A stretch of 64,000 nucleotides of DNA from Nothophaeocryptopus gaeumannii (taxonomy: Eukaryota > Ascomycota > Dothideomycetes > Mycosphaerellales > Mycosphaerellaceae): the NCBI GenBank assembly GCA_031771865.1, contig JASISA010000026.1, forward strand, positions 1-64,000. The letters run 5' to 3'. Both the position numbers and the translations under genes were made by a program. Below, in pieces: positions 42,348-52,593 of the stretch. Position 1 is the first letter of the stretch, and every line of letters starts with the position of its first letter. The notes beneath the pieces were generated by a model. It saw nothing but the letters and a program-made list of their open reading frames with translations. It did no database searches and was not told the origin of the DNA.

Positions 42348-43502
42348 TTATCCAGGCAGAGGCGTGCCAGCTCTGCTGTCAGGCGTTGCCGCACCGTCCA
42401 AAGCCCTCTTCTTCTTTTTCTTCTTCCTTGGCACCACTGCTGGTTTCTGTCCGTAGTTTGCCATTTGTAGGTGACTCCCGCATGTCAAGCACGTACTATC
42501 ATGCAGTGGCTCGCAGAAGATACTCAGACAGATGGAGCATACGAACCCCGTATCGACCACTCGTCTGTGGCAAAAGCACGCCGCGCGGAAGTCGACGCCA
42601 TCTGCTTCGCCTGGCATGATCAAATGCTTTCGCGCATCCTCGTCTGGTAGATATGCGAACATGAGGTATTGGAGAAAGCCTGCTCGTGATCGGTCGTCTA
42701 GTGCCATGTAGATGCCTCCTGTAGCATCTGCGGCTTGTTGCAGGAACACCGTATCGCCTGCGAGTTTGAGGATGTCGATTGGTATGCTGAGCCGCTGACA
42801 AGCGAAGATGGAGTTCATGATTGGAATGTACTGGTCGGCGAGATCACCAGACACGGAGAGGATCAGGATACGAGAGGTTAAGCCCGTGAGATTGTTCGCT
42901 GCCTGATTACTGCTTCCAGATGCATCGTTGCCGCCCGCGACTGATGTTGGGTCAGAGTAGTTGAACTGCTGAGCACTCGAAGCTGCAGTCGGTAGTGATG
43001 CTGATTGTTTTGAAATGTAGGCGAGAGCTCTAGTCAAGGCTCCTGCCATCATCGTTGCAGGTGTGGACTGCAGAGCGTCTGCCGAAGTGCTGCTGACTAG
43101 CCTCCGGAGGTTCGTAGTGAGCGCATTTTCGATATGTGCGAATGGTCGATACTTGTTCGGATCATCTGGTGGTTGCACTGGACCCCCTCGCCCAGCCGCT
43201 TCGCCATCTGCCATGTCAACATCTTCGCCGTTCACAGGATCTGTGTCCGGTTGAGCAGGCGTCGGATAAAGCCAATCTGCGCGCTCGGAATGACTCGCTA
43301 TCACGGCCACCCTGTTTGCGTGGTTGATCGCCAAATGCGCGTTGATGAAGACGAGGATGTTCACGACAACCTTTGAGAGGGATAGTGAGTTCTCGAGCAA
43401 AGCCCATGCATGCGGGTTGGTGTCGAGGATGATGGTCAGTAGTGCGGGTGACTCTGAATCATCTTGCCGACCACCACGCCCAGTGGCGTCGACCTCGTTC
43501 AT
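42348..43502 (-). CDS. TFB4: TFIIH subunit Tfb4 (p34)
   Basis: 384 residues from the Met at 43502 (an upstream ATG at 43619 adds 39 residues that look like leader). The N-terminal half is the vWA-like fold of p34: LLTIILDTNPHAWALLE, then VFINAHLAINHANRVAVI, and later SRILILSVSGDLADQYIPIM. The C-terminus has a C4-type zinc finger around FVCSICLSIFCEPLHDSTC and LTCGSHL, followed by a run of seven lysines. It pairs with Tfb2/p44-type subunits in core TFIIH for transcription initiation and nucleotide excision repair. One exon, intact. Confidence 0.95.
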   Translation of the reverse strand: MNEVDATGRGGRQDDSESPALLTIILDTNPHAWALLENSLSLSKVVVNILVFINAHLAINHANRVAVIASHSERADWLYPTPAQPDTDPVNGEDVDMADGEAAGRGGPVQPPDDPNKYRPFAHIENALTTNLRRLVSSTSADALQSTPATMMAGALTRALAYISKQSASLPTAASSAQQFNYSDPTSVAGGNDASGSSNQAANNLTGLTSRILILSVSGDLADQYIPIMNSIFACQRLSIPIDILKLAGDTVFLQQAADATGGIYMALDDRSRAGFLQYLMFAYLPDEDARKHLIMPGEADGVDFRAACFCHRRVVDTGFVCSICLSIFCEPLHDSTCLTCGSHLQMANYGQKPAVVPRKKKKKKRALDGAATPDSRAGTPLPG

Positions 43503-44177
43503 GTTGTGTGTGCATGCGTTGTCGTTGTGGAAGATTGACAGGCGCCTGCGAGATGAAGCCGGATGCCAGCACTTCTGTCCTTGCCTGCCGAGTGGAGAGC
43601 GAGCAGAAGTCGTGCGCAAGATGGCTTGTGCTCATGAGGTGCGCTCTTTTCCTTGTCGCTCTCTTGAACCCACTACATCATGTCATACAACAGCTGTCTT
43701 CATGTCTTCACGTTGGGAAATCCGCGGTACGGTACGCGGTTCTTCGACGCGTCTTTCGTCTGCTAAATATATGTCATCGCGGGCGTGCCGATACCTCTAT
43801 GGGCAAGTCTGAAGGTTGGAAACAGCGAGTTGAGTGAACGCTTAATCCTTCGTTAGTTCTAAGGTATCCGCACGCGGATGATACTGGTAATGAACTGCTG
43901 ATGCTTCTGCAGACGCGACCTCTGTGTCCATTGTCTGCCTTCAATTGACATGGCGGAAAACAGGACGCTTCTCTTACCTTACTGCTACATCGTGACTTCC
44001 CCTTGGACAGCTTCGCGGCACTGCCAGATTGGGAAGCCCCGCTATTTCTACACTCTGTTGAGCAATTCCCCTCTCTGCTCATTCACTTCCTTTCTTCGTC
44101 TTCAACGACAATCACAGCAACTCTCACTCTCATTATCACAGCCGGAAGTCGATTGTCAACAACACTCTGCCGACACA
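43503..44177. promoter_or_regulatory. Bidirectional promoter, TFB4 / MFS
   Basis: 675 bp between divergent genes. A CT-rich leader (about 44050-44130) precedes the MFS start. No specific factor site can be named. Confidence 0.45.
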
Positions 44178-45666
44178 ATGACCACTGAGCACCGCAATGG
44201 CGGCTCTTCAACCACCGTCCTGGAGCCCATCGAAATGGACGTCATCCACCCGAAACAGGACGCTGCATCCAGCAAGCGGCTCTCACGCTCAGGCAGAAGC
44301 TTGCACTCCATCAAGAGTGACTCTGGTACTGTGAACACCTCTGATCGCAACGAGACATTACCCTCTCCTACAACCGCCACTGAGGAGCTGCAGCAATGGA
44401 ACCTGCCAAGACAAAACATCTACAAATCGGCTGCAGCCTTTTGGTCTTTCGTAGTAATGGGACTCAACGACGCAACCTATGGAGCCATCATCCCTTATCT
44501 TCAACCCTTCTACCGCCTGGAGTACGCCGTCGTCTCACTGATTTTTCTGTCTCCATTCGTGGGCTACAACCTCTCGGCCGTCATGAACAACTTCATTCAT
44601 CTCAAGCTCGGCCAACGCGGTGTGGCGTTACTTGGTCCCCTTTGCCACGCCATTGCCTACGTGGTGATTGCGGTCCATCCTCCGTATCCTGTCCTGGTGA
44701 TCTCCTTCATTCTGGCCGGCTTTGGCAACGGACTACTCGACGCTGGTTGGAACGCCTGGATGGGTGCGATGCAGAATGCCAACGAGATTTTGGGCTGCTT
44801 ACACGCTTTCTACGGGTATGTACACGTGGCATCGCAGTCATTGTGCTTCTGGAAATCATCACTAACCCTTACCTGAAAACAGGCTTGGTGCAACCATAGC
44901 GCCCCTCATTGCCACAACCATGATCACCAAGGCAAATCTCCCATGGTATTACTGGTACTACTGCATGATAGGGTTTGCAGTCCTCGAGTTCGGCGTGTCC
45001 TTGCATGCTTTCTGGAAAGAGACGGGAGCCAAATTCCGCGAGGCTCATGGACGAACGACGGATGCAGAAGGCTCTAGGCTGAAGGAAGCCACGCTGAGGA
45101 TGCCTGCTGCTCGCGTGACTTGGCTCGCTGCACTCTTCCTTCTTGGCTACGTCGGTGTCGAAGTGGCGCTCGGTGGATGGATTGTCGAGTTCATGATCCG
45201 AGTGCGACACGCCGCCCAATTCTCCAGCGGTATGTCTGCTACTGGTTTCTGGCTGGGCATGACGGTTGGCAGAGTCGTCCTTGGCTTCGTCACTCCACGA
45301 CTGGGCGAGAAGATGGCAATCATGATCTACCTCCCCATCGCGATTGGTCTGGAGCTTCTCTTCTGGTTGGTGCCTCAATTCTATGTATCGGCCGTTGCGG
45401 TCGCGTTCCAAGGCTTCTTTCTAGGGCCAATGTTTCCAGCTGCCGTTGTAGCATGCACCAAGCTACTCCCACAACATCTTCACGTCTCCAGTATCGGCTT
45501 CGCCGCCGCTTTCGGTGGCAGTGGAGGAGCTCTATTCCCTTACGCTGTTGGTGCTATAGCGCAAGCAAAGGGGGTGCAGGTTCTACAGCCCATTGCACTG
45601 GCGTTGATGGCGGTGATCTTGGTGCTATGGATGTTGCTACCGAAGATGAACAAGAAGCGAGAATAA
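44178..45666 (+). CDS. MFS transporter, Bsc6-like
   Basis: Exons 44178-44815 and 44883-45666 (67-nt intron, GTATGT donor, ACTAAC branch), 473 residues. A hydrophilic N-terminus of about 85 residues precedes 11-12 membrane segments. The splice joins GCLHAFYG to LGATIAPLIAT inside a conserved loop; GNGLLDAGWNAWMGAMQNAN before it is typical of the group named after yeast Bsc6 and related fungal MFS proteins. Substrate unknown; a sugar or small-metabolite carrier at the plasma membrane is plausible. Confidence 0.9.
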
Positions 45667-46194
45667 GCGTTCCCGCCAAGCTGGTCCGCGGACTCCGCGC
45701 ATGGTGCAAGGCATCCCATGTCGTGCAATAGCTCGCGGCACTTTGTTGTTCACAGTTCCAAGGTAGGGCACCAGATAAGTCAACAAGCGGCCGATGTCTA
45801 TCTTCGTAAGAGCACGCCACTTTGACGAACGCGAGAGTTGTTACAGAGAAATCGCACGAGTGCAGACGAGCATCCACTTCATCGCAGTAGCTCCGCGGCA
45901 CGCGATGTCGCTTGTCAAACTCCAACTTCTCTTTTGAGTTCCTTCTTAGAGTAATTGGAAAGTCTCAAAGAATTTTTATAAAGAGAGCTCTTAAAGAGAG
46001 TAAACTTGTTAGAGCTCTTGATTGGCATTTTAATTATTCTCCGCAACGTCGCCTAACCTCTTCGCTACTCTAATAATATACTAAACTGTTTCCAGAGAAC
46101 TTGCATCATCCCTGATGAACGACGATTATCATGGAGACGGACAACCAGACCCAATTGCGCTCATCCATTCTTCCCACATAGACCGCCCATAATC
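45667..46194. other. Intergenic with AT-rich core
   Basis: 528 bp. Positions 45955-46085 are AT-rich with repeated AGAGCTC/CTCTTA words and could be a small degenerate repeat; ends and target duplications are not visible. Otherwise promoter of the arylsulfotransferase gene. Confidence 0.4.
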
Positions 46195-47766
46195 ATGAGA
46201 ATCTCGCGCGCGAGAAGCGTTGTACTGGTAGTTGCAACCTTCATCCAGATAGCTACATCTATCACCAATCCTTTGCGAAATCCTACAATAATCCCAAGTC
46301 AGGCGTATGTCAACGTCGAGACAGACCCGACTGGAGTGGATTGGCCTTGGAGATCATACAAGAGCTCGCCATATACACCTCCGAATCTGACGATTACGAC
46401 GAATGGCAAGCCACTGGCAGATGGCTACACCTTTCTCACACCGGATGGCAGTGCTAGCAAACAAAGTGCTGGCTTCGTTCTGACCACGGACGGTGACTTG
46501 GTTTATGCTCTCAACATCTCCAACGCCACGGATCTCCGAAAACAGTCCTACAATGGCAAACCATATCTCACATACTGGAGCGGATACGGCAATGGCAACG
46601 GATACGGTTACGGACACGTCGGCTTCCTGGACGACACCTACGAGTCATTTGTGCTGAATCCCGACCTCCAACTCAATACGCTACTAAATGACAAAAGTGC
46701 TGGCTACATTGACTTCCATGAGCAACAAATTTCGAACAGAAACACGATCTTGGTGACGTCTTATAACAACACTCAGTGGGACTTGACTTCCGTCAATGGG
46801 TCGGCAACAGGCTGGATACTCGACGCTGTGGTCTGGGAGCTAGATATAGCATCCGGAAAATTTTTGTTTGAGTGGAAAGCGGCAGATCATCTTCCTCTGA
46901 GCCTCTCTCACCAGCCTCTGGTGAGCGTGTTTGGAAACGGCACCAAGGCAGCACCTTGGGATTGGTTCCACGTCAACTCTGTTCAACGGGTCGGCGAGGA
47001 TTATTTGATCAACTCCCGGCATCACTGGGCTGTCTACCTGATCTCCGGGCGAAATGGCAGTGTGATCTGGTCGCTCGAAGGAGAGAACGGAGGAAGCTTT
47101 GGGACACTTCCTACAGATGGCACGTTCAGATGGCAGCACTATGCTCGAGCGCATAATGTCACAGGAACAAGTCTGGACCTCGCATTATACGATAATCATA
47201 ATTCAGCCCTTTATAACGGAACAGACAGCAGCAAGGCTATTGTTTACCACTTGGAGCTACCTGCCAGCAAGAAATTCACGCCTCAGCTCACACGCCGTAT
47301 CGAAACGCCGTCGGAGCCGCTTTACGCCACGAGCCAAGGTAACTACGTTGCGGAGCTGGCCAATGGCAATCAGTTCGTTGGCTACGGACGCTTGCCCTTT
47401 AGCCGCGAGTACGGTCCTGCTTCTCATGGGAGTGACCTGCGATGGGAGGCTCGGTTCGGTTCCAACGACGGGGTTACGAACTATCGTGGCTACAAAGACA
47501 CGTGGTCTGCAACACCAGCTGCTTGGGATCCGAATCTAGTCGTTGACGGGAGGGGGGCTTATGTGAGCTGGAACGGAGCAACAGAGGTCGAGGCATTGGC
47601 CGTGTATGCTGGTGGTAACAGCAGCTCATTGTTAAATGTTGGCATAGCCGAGAAGAAGGGCTTTGAGACGGTATTTGAGGTGCCGGAAGATGCGACCTAC
47701 CTCCATGTGGTAGCTGTGCACAATCGGGAGGAGGTGCGAAGATCGAACACTGTCAGAGTCAGGTGA
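46195..47766 (+). CDS. Arylsulfotransferase-family secreted protein
   Basis: 523 residues, one exon. The N-terminus (MRISRARSVVLVVATFIQIA) is a signal peptide or anchor. The body is a beta-propeller of the fungal Arylsulfotran_2 group: YVNVETDPTGVDWPW, then TPDGSASKQSAGFVLT, WILDAVVWELDIASGKFLFE, and the key segment DWFHVNSVQRVGEDYLIN with its His, followed by WQHYARAHNVTG. There are many N-glycosylation sites. Bacterial relatives move sulfate between phenols; the fungal enzymes are little studied and the true substrate is not known. Confidence 0.88.
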   Translation: MRISRARSVVLVVATFIQIATSITNPLRNPTIIPSQAYVNVETDPTGVDWPWRSYKSSPYTPPNLTITTNGKPLADGYTFLTPDGSASKQSAGFVLTTDGDLVYALNISNATDLRKQSYNGKPYLTYWSGYGNGNGYGYGHVGFLDDTYESFVLNPDLQLNTLLNDKSAGYIDFHEQQISNRNTILVTSYNNTQWDLTSVNGSATGWILDAVVWELDIASGKFLFEWKAADHLPLSLSHQPLVSVFGNGTKAAPWDWFHVNSVQRVGEDYLINSRHHWAVYLISGRNGSVIWSLEGENGGSFGTLPTDGTFRWQHYARAHNVTGTSLDLALYDNHNSALYNGTDSSKAIVYHLELPASKKFTPQLTRRIETPSEPLYATSQGNYVAELANGNQFVGYGRLPFSREYGPASHGSDLRWEARFGSNDGVTNYRGYKDTWSATPAAWDPNLVVDGRGAYVSWNGATEVEALAVYAGGNSSSLLNVGIAEKKGFETVFEVPEDATYLHVVAVHNREEVRRSNTVRVR

Positions 47767-48011
47767 TACTGCCATAGACTTTCACATGCTTCGCTTCCAT
47801 AGCCTCAGGTGCAGCGTGACCTTGTGCAGTCACATGCGAATAGCTACAAGACTCTCTGACCACGTCCTCGCCTACACTGCACTCGCGCTTTCCACGCTCT
47901 CCTTTCATCCACCTCACCACCAACGACCGCCATTCGGTTCATCCACACATCAGACTGAACAAGTACACGACTGAAAACCAGCACCACAGGTCCAGCAGAA
48001 GCCTACTCGCA

Positions 48012-49290
48012 ATGGCGATGTCAAAGGGCAAAAGGAGTAATACCGACAAGGCCACCTCAGTACGTCGTGGAAAGATCGTCAAGAATCAAACCTTCAACGT
48101 CCGTCGCAGAGCTAGAAGCATGAACGACAAGCCTCCAACTCAAGGGACTAGCCACGAATCATGCACCCTTCAAAAAGAACCAGCGCCCACCTTCCACCCC
48201 ATTCTTGACACCTTCGAATTGCTCGAGCAAGTGCTCAGCTACCTTCCACCTGCAGAAATCTGCCGAAGCCGACGGATCTGCTTCAAAGTCAAGAGCACCA
48301 TCGCGCAGTCGTATGGCCCTGCAACAGAAGCCCTGGCTGCAGCCTGATCCCAAGTTACAAACAAACTCTGGGCGGTTGACCGGACTGGGGGAGATCTATC
48401 CCAACCGATGCATCGCAGACATCCTGTGGAGGTCTTTGAGGATATCGACACTCACACCGTATCATCACCCAGCGACTGGGGCTACCCGCGGGTCAGAAGC
48501 AGTGATTGGCATCATCCAAATTAGATCGACTAAAGGGTCGGATCTGATCTGATTCGGTTGTGATCTGGTTCAACGGTCCGAGATCTGGATTAGAATGATC
48601 TGAACTGGATGTTTACGGCCTACGTAAATAGGCAGCTCCGAAGGAATGAAAGGAGTAGTATCCCCCTTAACGGCTCATAATTCTTTCTAACGGCTAGTGC
48701 ACAGGCGCCTTTAAGCTCTATACCGTATTATCTGGTTTATAAGAGGCATAATCCAGATTATTCGGATCATTCAAAGGCCCTTATCTGATCCGTGATCTCT
48801 ATCATTCAAATCAGATATTATTTGGTGGATGATGATCTGCTAATCACTGGTCAGAAGAACTTGAGCTTTTAACCCATGCATCGCCTGGTTCCGGCACACA
48901 GGTGGCTCGTCGGCTCCACGACTAGCTGAGGGTCGAAACTGTTGGCAAGCCTTCAGGTACACCTCTGGAGCGCTGCAGGCCGAGCCGGGCATGTATGTTA
49001 CCCAGCCACCTACTCAGTCGATACTAGTGCTCTTGCACTTCCATAGTCCAGAATACAAGGAGAAAATAGTAAAAGTGGGCGGCGAGATTGTGGGAGAGGA
49101 TGGTGTGACGATTGGGCACGTTCAAAGCGGGGTGGAGGAACTATCGAAGCCGTACGCACATCCGATGAAACTTCTCAAGGTTCGCATGCAGGTGAGGGAT
49201 GGATTCCAGGTTGGTGAAGATGAGTGGAAGATGGTGGAGGAGGCGGCTATGAAAGGGAAGAGATTGGAGAATACGGATGTGGTGTGGTAA
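48012..49290 (+). pseudogene. F-box gene disrupted by frameshift and MITE insertion
   Basis: The 5' part encodes FHPILDTFELLEQVLSYLPP and an F-box end, stopping at 48347. A different frame continues from about 48310 (ALQQKPWLQPDPKLQTNS...) up to the MITE at 48500. After the MITE, MYVTQPPTQSILVLLHFHSP (from 48991) and IVGEDGVTIGHVQSGVEELS form the usual C-terminal half of these F-box family proteins, ending at 49290. So one gene was split by the MITE and also carries an upstream frameshift. The paralog at 7422 keeps only the F-box. Confidence 0.78.
48500..48849 (+). mobile_element. hAT-type MITE, copy 2, with perfect 8-bp duplication
   Basis: A 350-bp non-coding element with ends CAGTGATTGGC and, on the other strand, CAGTGATTAGCAG, flanked on both sides by gtcagaag (48492-48499 and 48850-48857), a perfect 8-bp target duplication. 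It is the reverse complement in order and content of the element at 3238-3606. The interior holds many GATCTG/GATCCG words that may bind a transposase. It sits inside the F-box pseudogene. The exact duplication suggests a more recent insertion than copy 1. Confidence 0.9.
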
Positions 49291-49524
49291 TGGCAGAAGA
49301 GTAGAGGGAGACGATGGCCGACCGCTCCGGCAGTGGCTCGCGTGCACGTTTGCTCCAACACATAAGAGCACGTGGTTGAAGTGGAGTCTTCAGATATGGA
49401 GTCGGATCGTATGAACATACGCATTGGTTCCTACAGCGCTCGCATTTTGAGTTGACCACTCTCCTAATGAGAAACAAGGACTCTTCAAAGACTTCTGCCT
49501 CTTTTCATCCTTGGTACTCTTCAA

Positions 49525-50434
49525 TCAAGAATTCTTACTGATAAATTCCTTATAAGCCGGATCCACAATCTCCACACTCAAGTCCCCCGGCGCCTTCTGC
49601 TCATACAACTTCCACGCCTCCTTTGCGATATTCCTCGCAGTCGTAACCTTAGCCTCATCACTGACCCTTCCTTCAACGACAATGGCAGCCGAGTGCACGC
49701 CTTTAGGACCTGTAACGAACTTCAGCAACCCGTGCAATGAGGTATCATGTTGGTGTCTTAGACTTACCGAACTCCTTGTGTAAAGAGTGGACCAGGTTGA
49801 ATTGGGCAGCTTTGCAGGATGCTAGGGAGAAGAAGGCGGGAAACGGGTCTTTGTAGAGGCCCTGTGTTGGATTTAGCATCTTGATCGTAGAGTTGTAATG
49901 TGGATCGAGGAGAGATTGGTGCCTTACTCCTGAAGTGACCAAGAAACTAGGGTTTCCAGTGCCCTGCTCAGCAGACTTGACAAGCTGTGGCATGGCCCAT
50001 TGAGCAACTTCTAGCAGACTCGCCACGGAGATCTAGGTCCAAAATCAGCCAAACATATCTCCCAACCACCGTCGTTGACGACGACTCACCCTCAACTCCT
50101 TCTCCAACTCCTCAGCCTTCCACTCCAAAATCTTACTTTGTCCAACCCTCGCCGCATTAAACAAAACAGCCTCCAACGGCACTCCCAACCTCTCATCCAG
50201 AACCTTCAACTGCGCGCGCACATTCTCCAAATCCGCCAAATCAATCGGCAATGCCTCAATGGAGACAGAAGGAGCAGATTTCGTCACAAACTCGACATCC
50301 TCCTTCAGACGAATCTCATCTCTGGAGAGAAGGACAACCTTGGAGAAACCTTGTTCGGCGAAGTAAGAAGCGACATTTCGACCGATGCCAGGTCCCGATC
50401 CGAAAACTACTAATGCGCTGTGCTGGGGAGCCAT
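49525..50434 (-). CDS. Atypical SDR lacking the catalytic tyrosine
   Basis: Three exons, 50434-50090, 50032-49768 and 49709-49525 (introns 57 and 58 nt), 264 residues. VVFGSGPGIGRNVASYF is the cofactor motif, and LPIDLADLENVRAQL and FNAARVG follow. At the active site PAFFSLASCKAAQFNLVHSL has Leu where Tyr of Y-x-x-x-K should be, while Lys remains; Ser in FLVTSG is kept. Exon joins restore ELRISVASLLE and EFGPKGVHSAAIVVEG. It may bind NAD(P) without classical SDR catalysis, or use another residue. Cytosolic; substrate unknown. Confidence 0.88.
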
Positions 50435-50791
50435 TGCTGCAGAAGGATGAGTGTAGGATTATCGTCGTGTGAGAACTGTTTAGTGATACTATCGAGGTGA
50501 TGTTGATAGCAGGCAGGGACACCGGGATGACGTAATATATATCAAAGAAGCTTCAAAGTCTTCAAAGCTAATAGGCGCTCAAGATGGGCAATGCTGTCGA
50601 GTTACAAGACCGCAGACGTTCAGCAGGAGAGCCAATATGTAGAAGGAAGAAGAGATATATGCGGAATAAGGGCTTGATTCGATGCGAAAAGTATGTCTGA
50701 CATGGATGATCGAGATGCTCACTCATCGTCCTAATTGTCGGTATGATCTTATATAAACGGTCGCAGTCCTCGTGGTATACCCTTCCAAACC
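50435..50791. other. Intergenic
   Basis: 357 bp with the SDR promoter; AT-richer, with short frames only. Nothing else seen. Confidence 0.4.
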
Positions 50792-51775
50792 CTATGCATG
50801 ATATGCGTTTGAGAGTCTTTCATTCAAACCTCTCGTGTGTACGTCGTCCCACATCGTGCATGTCAACGGCGGGTCTTCAGAGTCCAACTGCTCATGCCCA
50901 AGTTTGCGTTTTCGCAGCATGTGCCATCGCAGCATGTGCCATCGCAGCATGTGCCATCGCAGCATGTGCAACTCGTCCCTCTCAATGATCTTGATTCTAC
51001 CTTCCAGAGATTTCAGGCACGCTTCACAGAGCTGTTCCGTGGCGACGTTCATGGGGTCTGGATAGTCATGGTCGGATGGTAGCCGTGTCGAGTGTAGAAA
51101 CCTGCAAGTACAACCAACTCCAGGGGTCGCACTCACTGGTGCTACTGCATATGGAGGACGAGGCTGGTAGCTGTAACCGTGCCGTGTACCACCTATCCTC
51201 CTATCGTGTGGATGCATGGCTTCTTGCATGTTCCCGATCAGGCCCTCCTCGGAATCAAGCGGGAGCCTTTGGGACTGTGAACGGGGCTTAGAGAGTTGCG
51301 ACTGCAGACTCTTTGCCGTCAGGTTGTTAAAGTTGGGAAGTGCGGCATCTTTGGGATAGTGATCTGCCTTCCAGCTTGGCAAGTAGCATTCTCTCTCGAG
51401 TTCGAAGGGCGGTGCCAAAGGTGAAAGTCGTTTCAAGGGCGAAGGAGCTGTCTTGTCTGATATGTCGAGTGCGCGGTCAGTGGGAGGCGCGTTGTCGGAC
51501 ACCATTTCCGCGTTGTATTGCGGATAGTCGGAGAAGTTTGTGTCCTTTGACCCTCGAATTGCCTCCTGTTCCGTATGAAACTTTCTCTCGCTGTCGGCCT
51601 CCATCATATAGAATTCTCTCTGTTTGCTCTCGATGTCGCTTGAGTCGCGACTGAGGTCTGTTGGCATAGCGGTAGCATTGCCCTGCGAAAGTGCAGCTTG
51701 GACCAGGTCGTGAATGGAAGGCATGGCAAGGCGGCTGATGTGTTGGCTGCGAAGCGGTCGCGACGGCGTTGGCAT
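50792..51775 (-). CDS. Hypothetical protein with HMLRW pentapeptide repeat
   Basis: 327 residues. The first 190 are polar and probably disordered. A Cys-containing core follows: CTCRFLHSTRLPSDHDYPDP, then EQLCEACLKSLEGRIKIIER, whose four Cys could bind zinc. Next comes a tandem repeat of HMLRW (about four units) encoded by a 15-bp DNA repeat, then a basic patch (RKRKLGHEQLD). No known family. The repeat number is likely to vary between strains, and the frame is kept because the unit is a multiple of three. Confidence 0.6.
   Translation of the reverse strand: MPTPSRPLRSQHISRLAMPSIHDLVQAALSQGNATAMPTDLSRDSSDIESKQREFYMMEADSERKFHTEQEAIRGSKDTNFSDYPQYNAEMVSDNAPPTDRALDISDKTAPSPLKRLSPLAPPFELERECYLPSWKADHYPKDAALPNFNNLTAKSLQSQLSKPRSQSQRLPLDSEEGLIGNMQEAMHPHDRRIGGTRHGYSYQPRPPYAVAPVSATPGVGCTCRFLHSTRLPSDHDYPDPMNVATEQLCEACLKSLEGRIKIIERDELHMLRWHMLRWHMLRWHMLRKRKLGHEQLDSEDPPLTCTMWDDVHTRGLNERLSNAYHA
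50913..50969. repeat. 15-bp tandem repeat, 3.8 copies, in coding sequence
   Basis: The unit cgcagcatgtgccat is repeated three times perfectly, then 12 bases more. It encodes the HMLRW repeat on the minus strand. A slippage-prone minisatellite. Confidence 0.9.
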
Positions 51776-52033
51776 ATCTCAACGGACGCACAGCAGGAAG
51801 CCTTTGATGCACTGTCAGACGAACAGCAAACATGTGAAACTGTGCTGAGCCGATGTGGTACAAAGTTGACAGAAGATACCTGCAGCAACAGTGAAGCAAC
51901 ACGCAAGCCCCGTTGTTCATAGCATGATCGACAGCAGCGGACAACGAACAAATGCTTATACTCATATGCATAATGCCATACCGATGCAGTCATCATTTCA
52001 TTGAAACTCCATGGCCAGAACGCTTCTCAGACC

Positions 52034-52593
52034 TTAATTGCCGTTCGTTTCGCGCTGCTGTCGTCGCATCTCCTGACGCTGCGCTTCCATCTCGCGGATA
52101 CGTCGTCGTTGCTCCACGAGTAACATTTGCTGATACTGTTGGATGGGGTCGGTGGTGTATTCCACAGCGCTAGCGCTCATGCTACCTGATTCTTGAACGA
52201 AGCATCGTTTCTGGGTCTCCGATATCCTGGGATCGATAGCAGGCTCAGAGAACCGCGGACTCTGTGGCTGACTATGTGACTGTCGATATTGATACTTCTC
52301 GTAGTGTTCGCGGGCCTGTTGTCGCCGGATTTTGTTTTGTTCTTCCAGATACTGAAGCTGTCTTTTGTAGTCTGCTAATGCCTCGTGTGGGATATGCTGT
52401 GTGCTGCCCGGTACATCTGTCTGGATAGGATGGAGACCATTGCTGTGTTGGCGGTCAGCACCAGAAGAGACGAACGCGACACTGCGGCAACTAGTCTTTA
52501 GTACCTAGGGCCGTTTTTTGCGGCACTTGACCTTCCTGGTCTGTTATTGCCACGCCTGTTCGCGTCCTGTGTCATCAATAATTGCATCGACAT
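52034..52593 (-). CDS. Small Gln/Arg-rich coiled-coil protein
   Basis: Exons 52593-52505 and 52442-52034 (62-nt intron, GCTGAC branch), 165 residues. The splice forms KNGPSNGLHPIQ. The core is EALADYKRQLQYLEEQNKIR followed by a basic helix, and the C-terminus has EQRRRIREMEAQRQEMRRQQ, a second charged coil. The A-L-x-D-Y-x-x-Q-L-x-x-L-E-E-Q-N-K motif occurs at the C-terminus of many unnamed fungal proteins and also in the gene at 55688. The donor (GTACTA) is unusual, which lowers certainty of the join. Role unknown; protein-protein contact is likely. Confidence 0.65.

Noticed and set aside
45955..46085. A third MITE copy
   Set aside because: AT-rich with short repeats but no CAGTG ends, no 8-bp duplication and no similarity to the other two copies.
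48500..48849. RNA gene or riboswitch-like folded element
   Set aside because: The end repeats belong to a transposon: 8-bp target duplication and a second copy at 3238 show this.
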